From contig JADJLP010000001.1 in the NCBI GenBank assembly GCA_016710065.1, positions 620,001 through 684,000 on the forward strand: a stretch of 64,000 nucleotides of DNA, written 5' to 3'. A program made the position numbers and the translations under genes. The notes under the pieces were generated by a model that did not search any database, had not been told where the DNA came from, and saw only the letters and a list, made by a program, of their open reading frames with translations. Within the stretch, counting starts at the first letter, position 1; every line of letters starts with the position of its first letter. Of the stretch, positions 43,551-51,949 are shown one piece after another. This stretch comes from Candidatus Ideonella esbjergensis (GTDB lineage: Bacteria; Pseudomonadota; Gammaproteobacteria; Burkholderiales; Burkholderiaceae_C).

Positions 43551-45392
43551 ATGTTTGCTCGCTCTCCCATTGCCCTGGCCTTGCTGGCGCCGCTGTTCGC
43601 GCTGGCGCAATCCACCTCCAACCAGTCGGCCGATGAAGTGGTGGTCACAGGCAGCCGGTTTCCTGAATCGCTGGCCACGGCCGTGCGGCCGGTGCGCGTC
43701 ATCACGGCGCAAGACATCCGTGCCTCCGGTGCCGGCACGTTGGCCGAGCTGCTGGCCACGCTGGGTGGCGTGGAAACAGTGAGCAGCGGCGGCCCCGGCC
43801 AGCCGGCCAGCGTCTTCATCCGTGGTGCCGAAAGCCGGCACACAGTGGTGCTGGTTGACGGTGTGCGCATCGGCTCGGCCACGCTGGGCGCGGCGCCGGT
43901 CGAGTCCTTGCCGCTGGCGCTGATCGAGCGCGTGGAAGTGCTGGAGGGTGCCTCCAGCAGCCTCTACGGCTCCGACGCCATCGGCGGCGTGATCCAGGTC
44001 TTCACCCAGCGTGCCGGCCGTACCCCACAGGCCAGCGCGGCCGTGACCGTGGGTGAACAAGGCCTGTGGCAACTGGCCACCGCCTACGCCCGGCGCATGG
44101 GCGACACCGATTTCAGCCTGGGCGCCAACCTGTTGCGCACCGATGGTGTCAACGCCACCACGCCCGACAACATCTATTCCTACAACCCGGACCGCGACGG
44201 TTACCGCAACCAGGGCTTCAACGCCCGCGTGTCGCAGCAACTGGGCGGCGGCCACCAGGTGGATGCGCAGTGGCTGCGCAGTGACGGCACGGTGCACTTC
44301 GACGACGGCCCCACCGGCGACAGCCTCAACATCAACCGCACCCAGACCTTGGCGCTGCACTGGGCCGGCCCGCTGAGCACCACGGTGCAGTCCGACCTGC
44401 GGCTGGCGCGTTCGTGGGACGAAGCCCGTGCTCAAGGCAGCTACCCGGGCTATGTCAACACCCAGCAAGACCAGCTCAGCTGGCTCAACCGCATTGCGCT
44501 GGGCGCGGGCACGCTCAGCGCCGGATTGGAATGGCTGTCGCAGTCGGTGGCCAGCACCACCGCCTATGCCCAGACCTCGCGCGACATTGCGAGCGGTCTG
44601 GTGGGGTGGCGGGCAGGCTACGGTGCGCTTTCGGTGCAGGCCGATCTGCGCCAAGACAGCAACAGCCAGTTCGGTGGTGCCACCACCGCACAGCTGGGCG
44701 GCACCTGGCGGGTCAGCAACGAGTTGCGCTGGCGTGCCTCAGTGGGCAATGCCTTCAAGGCGCCAACCCTGAACGATCTCTACTACCCCAACCTCTGGGG
44801 CAGCGTGGGCAACCCCGAGCTACGGCCCGAGCGCAGCCGCAGCGCAGAGCTGGGCGCCGATGCCAAGCTGGGCGGCGTGGAGTTGGGTGCCACCGTGTTC
44901 GCCAATCGCATTCGCAACCTGATTCAGTGGGTCGAGACTGCGCCGGGCAGCTTCAGCTACACGCCGCAAAACGTGGCCAGCGCGCAGAGCCAGGGCCTCA
45001 CGCTCACGGCCGCCACCGCGCTCGGGGCCGACACCCGCGCCCGCCTCAGCCTGACCCTGCAAGACCCCAAGGACAGCACCACCGGCTTCCAGCTGCGTCG
45101 CCGGGCCCAGCAGTTCGGCGCTCTGCACCTCAGCCACCGCCTGGGCGAGGTGCAACTGGGCACCGACCTGAGCCTTGTGGGTGAGCGCTTTGACTCGTCC
45201 AACGAGGCCGCCACTTCGCGCATGGGCGGCTACGGCCTAGTGGCCGTGTTTGCCGCCTGGCAGTTCAGGCCCGAGTGGCGCCTGGAAGGCCGGGTGAACA
45301 ACCTGGGCGACAAGGCCTACACCCAGGCCCAGGGCTACACCACGCCGGGCCGCCAGGCGCAGATGACGCTGCGCTGGACGCCGGCGCGCTGA
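43551..45392 (+). CDS. btuB: TonB-dependent vitamin B12 receptor
   Basis: 613 residues from ATG 43551, which gives a signal peptide ending at LFALAQS. The Ton box region is ADEVVVTGSRFPE (about 28-40). The plug domain runs to about 155 (GAGTLAELLATLGGVETVSS, VLVDGVRIGS, LYGSDAIGGVIQVFT), followed by a 22-strand-type barrel with QGLTLTAATALGA and PELRPERSRSAELGAD. It binds cobalamin at the surface and imports it with TonB energy. Control by the upstream B12 riboswitch and the downstream btuCDF genes secure the substrate. Confidence 0.95.
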   Translation: MFARSPIALALLAPLFALAQSTSNQSADEVVVTGSRFPESLATAVRPVRVITAQDIRASGAGTLAELLATLGGVETVSSGGPGQPASVFIRGAESRHTVVLVDGVRIGSATLGAAPVESLPLALIERVEVLEGASSSLYGSDAIGGVIQVFTQRAGRTPQASAAVTVGEQGLWQLATAYARRMGDTDFSLGANLLRTDGVNATTPDNIYSYNPDRDGYRNQGFNARVSQQLGGGHQVDAQWLRSDGTVHFDDGPTGDSLNINRTQTLALHWAGPLSTTVQSDLRLARSWDEARAQGSYPGYVNTQQDQLSWLNRIALGAGTLSAGLEWLSQSVASTTAYAQTSRDIASGLVGWRAGYGALSVQADLRQDSNSQFGGATTAQLGGTWRVSNELRWRASVGNAFKAPTLNDLYYPNLWGSVGNPELRPERSRSAELGADAKLGGVELGATVFANRIRNLIQWVETAPGSFSYTPQNVASAQSQGLTLTAATALGADTRARLSLTLQDPKDSTTGFQLRRRAQQFGALHLSHRLGEVQLGTDLSLVGERFDSSNEAATSRMGGYGLVAVFAAWQFRPEWRLEGRVNNLGDKAYTQAQGYTTPGRQAQMTLRWTPAR

Positions 45393-45414
45393 GCATCCAC
45401 ACCACCCGCATGCC

Positions 45415-46458
45415 ATGAACGCCTTGCCCCGGCCACTGGCCCGCACGCTGCGCTGGACCCACCGTCCGGCCGTGGTGTTGGCCACCTGGCTGGGCCTGGT
45501 GCTGGCCTTGCTGGCGGTGGCGCTGGCCAGTGGCAGCAGCGAGATCGCGCTGGCCGATCTGCCGCGTTTGCTGTTCATGCCCGACGACAGCGGCGCGGCC
45601 GAGATCGTGCACCGCCTGCGGCTGCCGCGCGCCCTGGCGGCCATTGCCACTGGCGCCTTGCTGGCGCTGGCCGGCGCACTGATGCAGGTGCTGCTGCGCA
45701 ACCCACTGGCCGACCCGTATGTGCTGGGTCTCTCGGGCGGCGCGGCGCTGGGCGCGCTGGGCGTCATCGCGCTGGGCGGCGGCCTGCTGGCGCTGCACCT
45801 GGGCGCGTTCGCGGGCGCGCTGTTCTCGGTGCTGGCGGTGTTTGGCCTGGCGCACCACGAACTGGGCCGCATCGATTCGGCCAGCAGCCCCGACGCCGCG
45901 CCGCGCTTGTTGCTCACCGGCGTGATGATGTCGGCGCTGACCATGGCCGGCGTCAGCCTGATCCTCACTCTGGCCCCGAACGACCAGTTGCGCGGCATGC
46001 TGTTCTGGATGCTGGGTGATCTCTCGGGCGCCGACATGCCGGCCGCCGGTCTGCTGGCTCCGGTGCTGCTGTGCGCGCTGCTGTGGCCCTTTGGCCGCGA
46101 GCTGAATTTGCTGCTGCGCGGCCCCGGCCCGGCGCAGATGCTGGGCGTGAATGTCGGCCGCTTGCGGGCACTGATCTTCCTGCTGGCCTCGGCGGCAGCC
46201 GCGCTGGCCGTGGCCACCGCCGGGACCATCGGTTTCGTGGGCCTGGTGGTGCCGCATGGCCTGCGGCTGTGGATGGGCAACGACCAACGCGTGCTGCTGC
46301 CCGCCAGCGCACTGGCCGGCGCGGCCTTCTTGCTGGCCGCCGACACGCTGGCCCGCACGCTGATGGCGCCGCAGCAATTGCCGGTGGGCGCCATCACTGC
46401 GGTGGTGGGCGCGCCGTTGTTCATCGTGCTGCTCACGCGCGGCGGGGGGCGCAAATGA
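45415..46458 (+). CDS. btuC: B12 ABC transporter permease
   Basis: 347 residues with about ten membrane helices, FecCD family. Signatures: RLPRALAAIATGALLALAGA, QVLLRNPLADPYVLGLSGGA, MLFWMLGDLSGADM, and the coupling helix region GTIGFVGLVVPHGLRL. It forms the inner-membrane channel with BtuD and receives B12 from BtuF. ATGA overlap couples it to the ATPase gene. Confidence 0.95.
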   Translation: MNALPRPLARTLRWTHRPAVVLATWLGLVLALLAVALASGSSEIALADLPRLLFMPDDSGAAEIVHRLRLPRALAAIATGALLALAGALMQVLLRNPLADPYVLGLSGGAALGALGVIALGGGLLALHLGAFAGALFSVLAVFGLAHHELGRIDSASSPDAAPRLLLTGVMMSALTMAGVSLILTLAPNDQLRGMLFWMLGDLSGADMPAAGLLAPVLLCALLWPFGRELNLLLRGPGPAQMLGVNVGRLRALIFLLASAAAALAVATAGTIGFVGLVVPHGLRLWMGNDQRVLLPASALAGAAFLLAADTLARTLMAPQQLPVGAITAVVGAPLFIVLLTRGGGRK

Positions 46459-47240
46459 AGGCGCCGCTGCTGCAAACCGAAAACCTCGCCGTTCGTGTGG
46501 GCGTGGCCGAAGCCGGCCGCACGCTGGTGCGCGACCTGAATCTGCAACTTCAACCCGGCCAGTTCTGGTGCCTGCTGGGCCCCAACGGCGTGGGCAAGAC
46601 CTTGCTGCTGCACACGCTGGCCGGCGCGCGCGCGCCGGCGGCTGGCCGCGTGCTGATGGCCGGCAAGGCGCTGCGCGACTGGAAGCTGGGCCAGCTTGCC
46701 TGCCTGCGCGGCTTTGTGCCACAGCAGTTGCACGACGCCTTCAGCACACCGGTGCTGGATGTGGTGCTGCAAGGCCGCCACCCGCACCTCTCACGCTGGC
46801 ACTGGGAGGGTGATGCCGACGAAACCCTGGCCCGTGCCGCGCTGCAGCGCGTGGGCCTGGGTGCGTTCGCCGAGCGCGACGTCACCACGCTCTCGGGCGG
46901 CGAGCGCCAGCGCGTGGCTCTGGCCACCTTGCTCACCCAAGACCCGCCGCTCGCGCTACTGGACGAACCCCTGGCCCATTTGGACCTGGCCCAGCAGGTG
47001 CGCATGCTGGCCTTGCTGGCCGATGAAGTGCAGCAGCGCCAACGTTGCGTGCTGATGTCGGTGCATGAGCTGAGTCTGGCTCAGCGCTGCGCCACGCATG
47101 CGCTGCTGCTGGCGGGCGATGGCCGGGTGCTGGCCGGCCGCGTGGATGAAGTGATGACCGAGGCCGCACTCAGCCAGGCCTATGGCCATGCCTTGCACCG
47201 GCACGAAGACTATGGCCGCGTCTGGTGGTTGCCCTCATGA
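46455..47240 (+). CDS. btuD: B12 ABC transporter ATP-binding protein
   Basis: 261 residues. Walker A GPNGVGKTLLLHTLAG, Q-loop FVPQQLHDAF, signature TLSGGERQRVALATLL, Walker B LALLDEPLAHLD and switch His in MSVHELSLAQR are all intact. The start at 46455 overlaps the btuC stop, and its stop overlaps the btuF ATG at 47237. It powers B12 import in the BtuCDF system. Confidence 0.95.
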   Translation: MKAPLLQTENLAVRVGVAEAGRTLVRDLNLQLQPGQFWCLLGPNGVGKTLLLHTLAGARAPAAGRVLMAGKALRDWKLGQLACLRGFVPQQLHDAFSTPVLDVVLQGRHPHLSRWHWEGDADETLARAALQRVGLGAFAERDVTTLSGGERQRVALATLLTQDPPLALLDEPLAHLDLAQQVRMLALLADEVQQRQRCVLMSVHELSLAQRCATHALLLAGDGRVLAGRVDEVMTEAALSQAYGHALHRHEDYGRVWWLPS

Positions 47241-48145
47241 AGATACTGCTGAAACTCCTGTGTTGCGGTGGGTTGTTGCTGTGTGGCGCTGCCCAGGCCG
47301 CCCCCGTCACCGTCATCGACGATGCCGGCCGCAGCCTCACGCTGGCCGCACCCGCACGCCGCATCGTCAGCCTGGCCCCACATGCGACGGAACTGCTCTA
47401 CGCCGCCGGTGCCGGCACGCAGGTGGTAGCCACCGTGCGCTATGCCGACCACCCCGAGCCCGCCCGCGCCCTGCCACGCGTGGGCGATGCCAACCAGCTC
47501 GACCTGGAGCGCATCGCCGCCCTCAAGCCCGACCTCGTGGTGGTGTGGGGCCATGGCAGTGCAGTGGAACAGGTGGAGCGGCTCAAGGCCCTGAAGCTGC
47601 CGCTGTTCTACAGCGAGCCGCGCACCCTGCCCGACATCGCCGCCGGCCTGCGCACGCTGGGCCGCCTGGCTGGCACCGAGGCCGCGGCCGAGCTGGCTGC
47701 GCGCAGCTTCGAGGCCGAATCGCAACGTTTGCGCCAGCGCTACGCCGGCCAGAAGCCGCTGCGGGTGTTCTTCCAAGTCTGGCACCAGCCGCTGATGACG
47801 GTGAACAACCAGCACCTGATCAGCGACGTCATCCACCTGTGCGGCGGCGTCAATGTGTTCGGCCAGCAATCCGCCCTGGTGCCCATGCCCAGTGCCGAGG
47901 CCGTGCTGGCCACCAAGCCGCAGGTGCTGGTGACCCCCGCCGGCGAGGCCACGCCCGACGGCAACATCGCCGACAGCCTGGCCCCCTGGCGCGCCTTCAG
48001 GAGTTTCGAGCCCATCGCCCGAGGCCAGACCGTGCTGCTGCCCAGCGACCACATCAGCCGTGCCACTCCGCGCGTGCTGCTGGCTGCCAACCAGTTGTGC
48101 GTGGCCATGGAAGGCTTTCGCAAGGCGCCTGCCCCGGCCAGGTGA
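47237..48145 (+). CDS. btuF: Periplasmic B12-binding protein
   Basis: 302 residues from ATG 47237 with a signal peptide ending GAAQAAPV. The substrate-binding protein fold (Peripla_BP_2) is shown by RRIVSLAPHATELLYAAGAG, VVATVRYADHPEPA, DLERIAALKPDLVVVW, and GGVNVFGQQSALVPMPSAEA. Full-length member of the BtuF class. It completes the riboswitch-controlled btuB-C-D-F operon; the genes overlap or nearly do so. Confidence 0.94.
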   Translation: MKILLKLLCCGGLLLCGAAQAAPVTVIDDAGRSLTLAAPARRIVSLAPHATELLYAAGAGTQVVATVRYADHPEPARALPRVGDANQLDLERIAALKPDLVVVWGHGSAVEQVERLKALKLPLFYSEPRTLPDIAAGLRTLGRLAGTEAAAELAARSFEAESQRLRQRYAGQKPLRVFFQVWHQPLMTVNNQHLISDVIHLCGGVNVFGQQSALVPMPSAEAVLATKPQVLVTPAGEATPDGNIADSLAPWRAFRSFEPIARGQTVLLPSDHISRATPRVLLAANQLCVAMEGFRKAPAPAR

Positions 48146-48204
48146 CAACGGCGGCTGGGTAGACTGCGTTGCATGGTCTTTCACCCCCTGCACCAAGCCC
48201 CTCG

Positions 48205-49761
48205 ATGTTGATACGGCGCCGCCGCTTCCTCGCTGCCTCCGGACTGCTCGCTGCGGGATGCACCACCTCATCGCCCATCGGCTTTGCACCCCGGCCGGCT
48301 GGCCCGCTCACCGCCGACGAAGCCCGCTGGCTCAACCGCCTGACCTGGGGCGTGAACGACAGCGCTGCGGCCGAGCTGAAGGCCAATGGCCGCGAGCGCT
48401 GGTTGCACGAGCAATTGCAGCCTGCGCCCTGGCCCTCGCGCCTGCCTGCCCCCGTGCAGGTCCGATTGCTGCAGCTCACCATTAGCCAGGTGCCGGTGGC
48501 CGAACTGGCGCGCCGCCTGGAGGCCCAGCGCAAGGCCGTGGACGACAAGCCCGAGGGTGAGGCCCGCACGGCAGCCCGCCAGGCCCTGCAGCAGGAAACC
48601 GCCCGCCTGGGCCGCGAGGCCGCCACGCGGCAGGTCTGGCGCGCGCTGTATTCACCACGCCAGTTGCAGGACCAGATGGGCTGGTTCTGGCTCAACCACT
48701 TCAACGTGCATGGCCAGAAGGCCAGCCTGCGTGCGCTGATGGCCGACTACGACGACCGCCTGCACGAGCTGGCGCTGGGCCGCTTTCGCGACCTGTTGGG
48801 CACCGTGGTGTTTCACCCCGCGATGCTGCGCTACCTGGACAACGACCAGAACGCTGTCAAGCGCATCAATGAGAACCTGGGCCGCGAACTGCTGGAGCTG
48901 CACACGCTGGGCGTGGACGGCGGCTACAGCCAGCAGGATGTGCAGGAGCTGGCCCGCGTGCTCACAGGCCTGGGCGTGAACCTGGGCGTGAAACTGGGCG
49001 ATGAACCGCCGCGCAAAGGCAATGCGAAGGCCGGCCCGCCGGTGCGCCGCGGCCTGGCCGAGTTCAATCCGGCGCGGCACCACTTCGGCCCCAAGACCCT
49101 GCTGGGCCAGGCTGTGCAGGGCGAGGGCCTGGCCGAGATCGAAGGCGTGCTCGACCGCCTGGCGCGCCACCCCAGCACGGCGCGCCACGTGTGCCGCAAG
49201 ATCGCTCAGTTCCTGATGGCCGACAGGCCGCCGGCCGGCGTGGTGGAGCGCATGGCCAACACCTACCTGCAGCGCGATGGCCGCGTTGACGAAGTGCTGC
49301 GCACGCTGTTCGCCGAACCCGAGTTCGCCGCCTCGCTGGGCCAGCGCTTCAAGGACCCGTTGCACTTCGTGCTCTCTGCCGTGCGCCAGGCCTGGGGCGA
49401 CACGCCCATCGCCAACCCCGAACCGGTGCTGAACTGGCTGCAACGCCTGGGCCAGGCACCCTACGGCCACACCACGCCCGACGGCTACCCGCTGGACAGC
49501 ATGGCCTGGACCGGGCCGGGCCAGCTCACCACGCGCTTTGACGTGGCCAAGCAGATTGGCTCCGGCGCGCCGGCGCTGTTCCGCACCGATGACAGCACGC
49601 CAGCGGGCCAGGCCCCAGCGCCCCAACTCAAGGGCGCGCTGTTCCTGGAAGCCTTGCTGCCCCAGGTGTCTGCCGCCAGCCGCCAGGTGCTGGCGCAGGC
49701 AGGCAATGCGCGCGAGTGGAACACCTACTGGCTGTCGTCGCCCGAGTTCATGCAACGCTGA
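48205..49761 (+). CDS. DUF1800 family secreted protein (Tat-type lipoprotein signal)
   Basis: 518 residues from ATG 48205. The N-terminus LIRRRRFLAASGLLAAGC has a twin-arginine-like motif and a lipobox (LAAGC). The DUF1800 body follows: LTADEARWLNRLTWGVN, QMGWFWLNHFNVHGQK, ENLGRELLELHTLGVDGGYS and HVCRKIAQFLMADRPP. Function unknown; DUF1800 and DUF1501 proteins are found side by side in many bacteria and are exported. The next gene is its DUF1501 partner. Confidence 0.92.
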   Translation: MLIRRRRFLAASGLLAAGCTTSSPIGFAPRPAGPLTADEARWLNRLTWGVNDSAAAELKANGRERWLHEQLQPAPWPSRLPAPVQVRLLQLTISQVPVAELARRLEAQRKAVDDKPEGEARTAARQALQQETARLGREAATRQVWRALYSPRQLQDQMGWFWLNHFNVHGQKASLRALMADYDDRLHELALGRFRDLLGTVVFHPAMLRYLDNDQNAVKRINENLGRELLELHTLGVDGGYSQQDVQELARVLTGLGVNLGVKLGDEPPRKGNAKAGPPVRRGLAEFNPARHHFGPKTLLGQAVQGEGLAEIEGVLDRLARHPSTARHVCRKIAQFLMADRPPAGVVERMANTYLQRDGRVDEVLRTLFAEPEFAASLGQRFKDPLHFVLSAVRQAWGDTPIANPEPVLNWLQRLGQAPYGHTTPDGYPLDSMAWTGPGQLTTRFDVAKQIGSGAPALFRTDDSTPAGQAPAPQLKGALFLEALLPQVSAASRQVLAQAGNAREWNTYWLSSPEFMQR

Positions 49762-49792
49762 CATGGCACACCCGGCAGTGGGGTACCGCTAC

Positions 49793-49846
49793 CACCCTCC
49801 GAGAGGGTGCTCAGGCCGCTTGGAAGCGGCCCGGCGCTGGCCTGAG
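49793..49846. repeat. Nested hairpins between the DUF1800 and DUF1501 genes
   Basis: CACCCTC (49793-49799) pairs with GAGGGTG (49803-49809), and CTCAGGCC (49810-49817) pairs with GGCCTGAG (49839-49846). A further inner stem CCGCTT..AAGCGG competes with the outer one. No T-tract follows. It may stabilise or process the mRNA between the two genes. Confidence 0.55.
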
Positions 49847-49871
49847 CCCCGCACAACGAAATGAGGTCGTC

Positions 49872-51086
49872 ATGAAACGTCGCCGCCTCCTGAGCGCCAC
49901 CGCCGGCCTGTCGCTGATGCCACTGGGTTCACGCCTGTGGGCCGCGCCTGCGGCCGATTTGCCGCGCTTTCTGCTGGTGTTCCTGCGCGGCGCCTACGAC
50001 GCCCACAACCTGCTAGTGCCGCAATCCAGCCCCTATTACCATGAAGCCCGGCCCACGCTGGCCATCGCCCGCGTCGGCAGCGGCGAGAACGCGGCCTTGG
50101 CCCTGCCCGGCCAGACCGACTGGGCCCTGGCCCCGGCTGTGGGCGATGCCCTGCTGCCGCTGTGGCAGCGCCAGCAACTGGCCTTCGTGCCTTTTGCGGG
50201 CAGCGACGACACCACGCGCAGCCATTTCGAGACGCAGGACACGTTCGAAATGGGGCAGGGCAGCGGCGGCAGGCGCGACTTTCGCAGCGGTTTTCTGAAC
50301 CGCCTGGCCGGCGTGCTGGGCGCCAGCGCACGCAGCGGTGCTGGCCATGAGGCCCTGGCCTTCACCGATCAGGTGCCGCTGGTGTTCCGGGGACCGCAGG
50401 CGGTGGCCAACCACGCCTTGCGCTACCTGGGCAAGGCAGGGGTGGATGGGCGCCAGTCGGCATCCATAGAGCGCATGTACCAGGGCACGGCCTTGCAGAC
50501 AGCGGTGAGCAACGGCTTCGAGACCCGCACCGAGGTGATGAACGAGATGGCCGGCGAGATGCAGCAAGCCAGCCGCAACGCCATGGGCACGCGTGGCTTC
50601 GAGACCGAGGCGCGGCGCATAGGCCGCTTGATGCGCGAGCGCATCGCGCTGGGCTTTGTGGACGTGGGCGGCTGGGACACCCATGCCCGCCAGGGTGGCG
50701 CCACCGGCCCGCTGGCCGACAAGCTGGGTGAACTCAGCCGTGGCCTGGTGGCCCTGGCCACCGAACTGGGCCCGGTTTGGCAGCGCACCGTGGTGGTGGT
50801 GGCCAGCGAGTTCGGCCGCACCTTCCGCGAGAACGGCACCCGTGGCACCGACCACGGCCACGGCAGCACCTACTGGGTGCTGGGCGGCGGCCTGCGCGGC
50901 GGGCGAGTGGCCGGCGAGCAACAGGCCTTGCGCGCCGACACCCTGTTCCAGGGCCGCGACACGCCGGTGCTCAACGAGTACCGCGCATTGCTGGCAGGGC
51001 TGTGGGCGCGCCAGTACGGCCTGAGCCAGGGCCAACTGGCCACAGTGTTCGAGGGCATCACACCGGTGGACCTGGGTTTGGTCTGA
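49872..51086 (+). CDS. DUF1501 family secreted protein (Tat signal)
   Basis: 404 residues from ATG 49872. The N-terminus KRRRLLSATAGLSLMPLGSR has a twin-arginine motif, ending near AAPAADLP. The DUF1501 fold (alkaline-phosphatase/sulfatase related) shows VDVGGWDTHARQGG, VVVVASEFGRTFRENGT and GTDHGHGSTYWVLGGGLRGG, which carry likely metal ligands Asp/His. Export as a folded metalloprotein by Tat is expected. Biological role unknown; it partners the DUF1800 protein. Confidence 0.92.
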   Translation: MKRRRLLSATAGLSLMPLGSRLWAAPAADLPRFLLVFLRGAYDAHNLLVPQSSPYYHEARPTLAIARVGSGENAALALPGQTDWALAPAVGDALLPLWQRQQLAFVPFAGSDDTTRSHFETQDTFEMGQGSGGRRDFRSGFLNRLAGVLGASARSGAGHEALAFTDQVPLVFRGPQAVANHALRYLGKAGVDGRQSASIERMYQGTALQTAVSNGFETRTEVMNEMAGEMQQASRNAMGTRGFETEARRIGRLMRERIALGFVDVGGWDTHARQGGATGPLADKLGELSRGLVALATELGPVWQRTVVVVASEFGRTFRENGTRGTDHGHGSTYWVLGGGLRGGRVAGEQQALRADTLFQGRDTPVLNEYRALLAGLWARQYGLSQGQLATVFEGITPVDLGLV

Positions 51087-51206
51087 CCCAGGGGCGGCTG
51101 CATTCAAGCCGATTGAATCCGGCCGACTGAACCGCAGCACCGCCAGCGGGGCCGGCGCGGTGACGATGCGGGCTCGTTCAACCCCTTCACTGGAAAGCCT
51201 CTCACC

Positions 51207-51761
51207 ATGAGCAAGATCGCCCTCGTCTTCCACAGTGGCTACGGCCACACCGCCAAGGTCGCCGAAGCCGTGGCCGCCACTGCGGGCGCCACGCTGGTGG
51301 CTATCGATGCCGAGGGCAATTTGCCCGACGGCGGCTGGGACACCCTGGCCGCAGCCGACATGATCGTCTTTGGCTCGCCCACCTACATGGGCAGTGTGAG
51401 CTGGCAGTTCAAGAAGTTTGCCGATGCATCGAGCAAGCCCTGGTTTGGCCAGGCCTGGAAGGACAAGTTGTTCGCCGGCTTCACCAACTCGGCCTCGATG
51501 AATGGCGACAAGCACAGCACGCTGCACTACATGATGACCCTGGCCATGCAGCACAGCGGCCTGTGGGTGGGCACAGGCATGATGCCCAGCAACAGCAAGG
51601 CGGCCACCCGCGACGACATCAACTACGTGGCCTCGTCGGGTGGTTTGATGACCACCACGCCATCGGACGCCTCCACCGACGAGATGGTGGCGGGCGACCT
51701 GGCCACGGCCCGCAAGTTTGGCGAACGTTTGGCGGCTGTGGCAGCCCGCATCGCAGGCTGA
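51207..51761 (+). CDS. Flavodoxin-family NAD(P)H-quinone reductase-like protein
   Basis: 184 residues. ALVFHSGYGHTAKVAEAVAA is the FMN phosphate-binding loop, FGSPTYMGSVSWQFKKF the second flavin contact, and SMNGDKHSTLHYMM the WrbA-like segment. A soluble FMN quinone reductase of the WrbA/flavodoxin type is likely; it would keep quinones reduced by two electrons. It lies 188 bases upstream of the electron-transfer block but with a gap, so a link to it is only suggested. Confidence 0.88.
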   Translation: MSKIALVFHSGYGHTAKVAEAVAATAGATLVAIDAEGNLPDGGWDTLAAADMIVFGSPTYMGSVSWQFKKFADASSKPWFGQAWKDKLFAGFTNSASMNGDKHSTLHYMMTLAMQHSGLWVGTGMMPSNSKAATRDDINYVASSGGLMTTTPSDASTDEMVAGDLATARKFGERLAAVAARIAG

Positions 51762-51843
51762 TCTGTGGCCGCCATACCCCCCCGGGTTTTGGTGGCCATT
51801 TCCGGGGTTCTCCCCCACGAAAAGGCGACGCTGCACCCCCTCA

Positions 51844-51867
51844 CATTGGTATCAATCTGACATTGGT
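51844..51867 (+). promoter_or_regulatory. Direct repeat in the leader of the CbcL-like gene
   Basis: CATTGGT occurs at 51844-51850 and again at 51861-51867, 17 bases apart (start to start), about 85 bases before the start of the 9-heme gene. Such spacing suits an activator binding two half-sites, but the regulator is unknown and the promoter boxes were not resolved. Confidence 0.35.
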
Positions 51868-51949
51868 CAAGCTAAAGTTCCCACGCGCCCCATACCCTGC
51901 CATCGGTAGTGGATGACCAACAAAAAACCGTGCGTCGTGAGGAGTTGAC

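Noticed and set aside
46071..47240. Longer in-frame start for the BtuD ATPase
   Set aside because: It would extend far into btuC in another frame; the ATG at 46455 coupled to the btuC stop gives a normal-length ABC ATPase.
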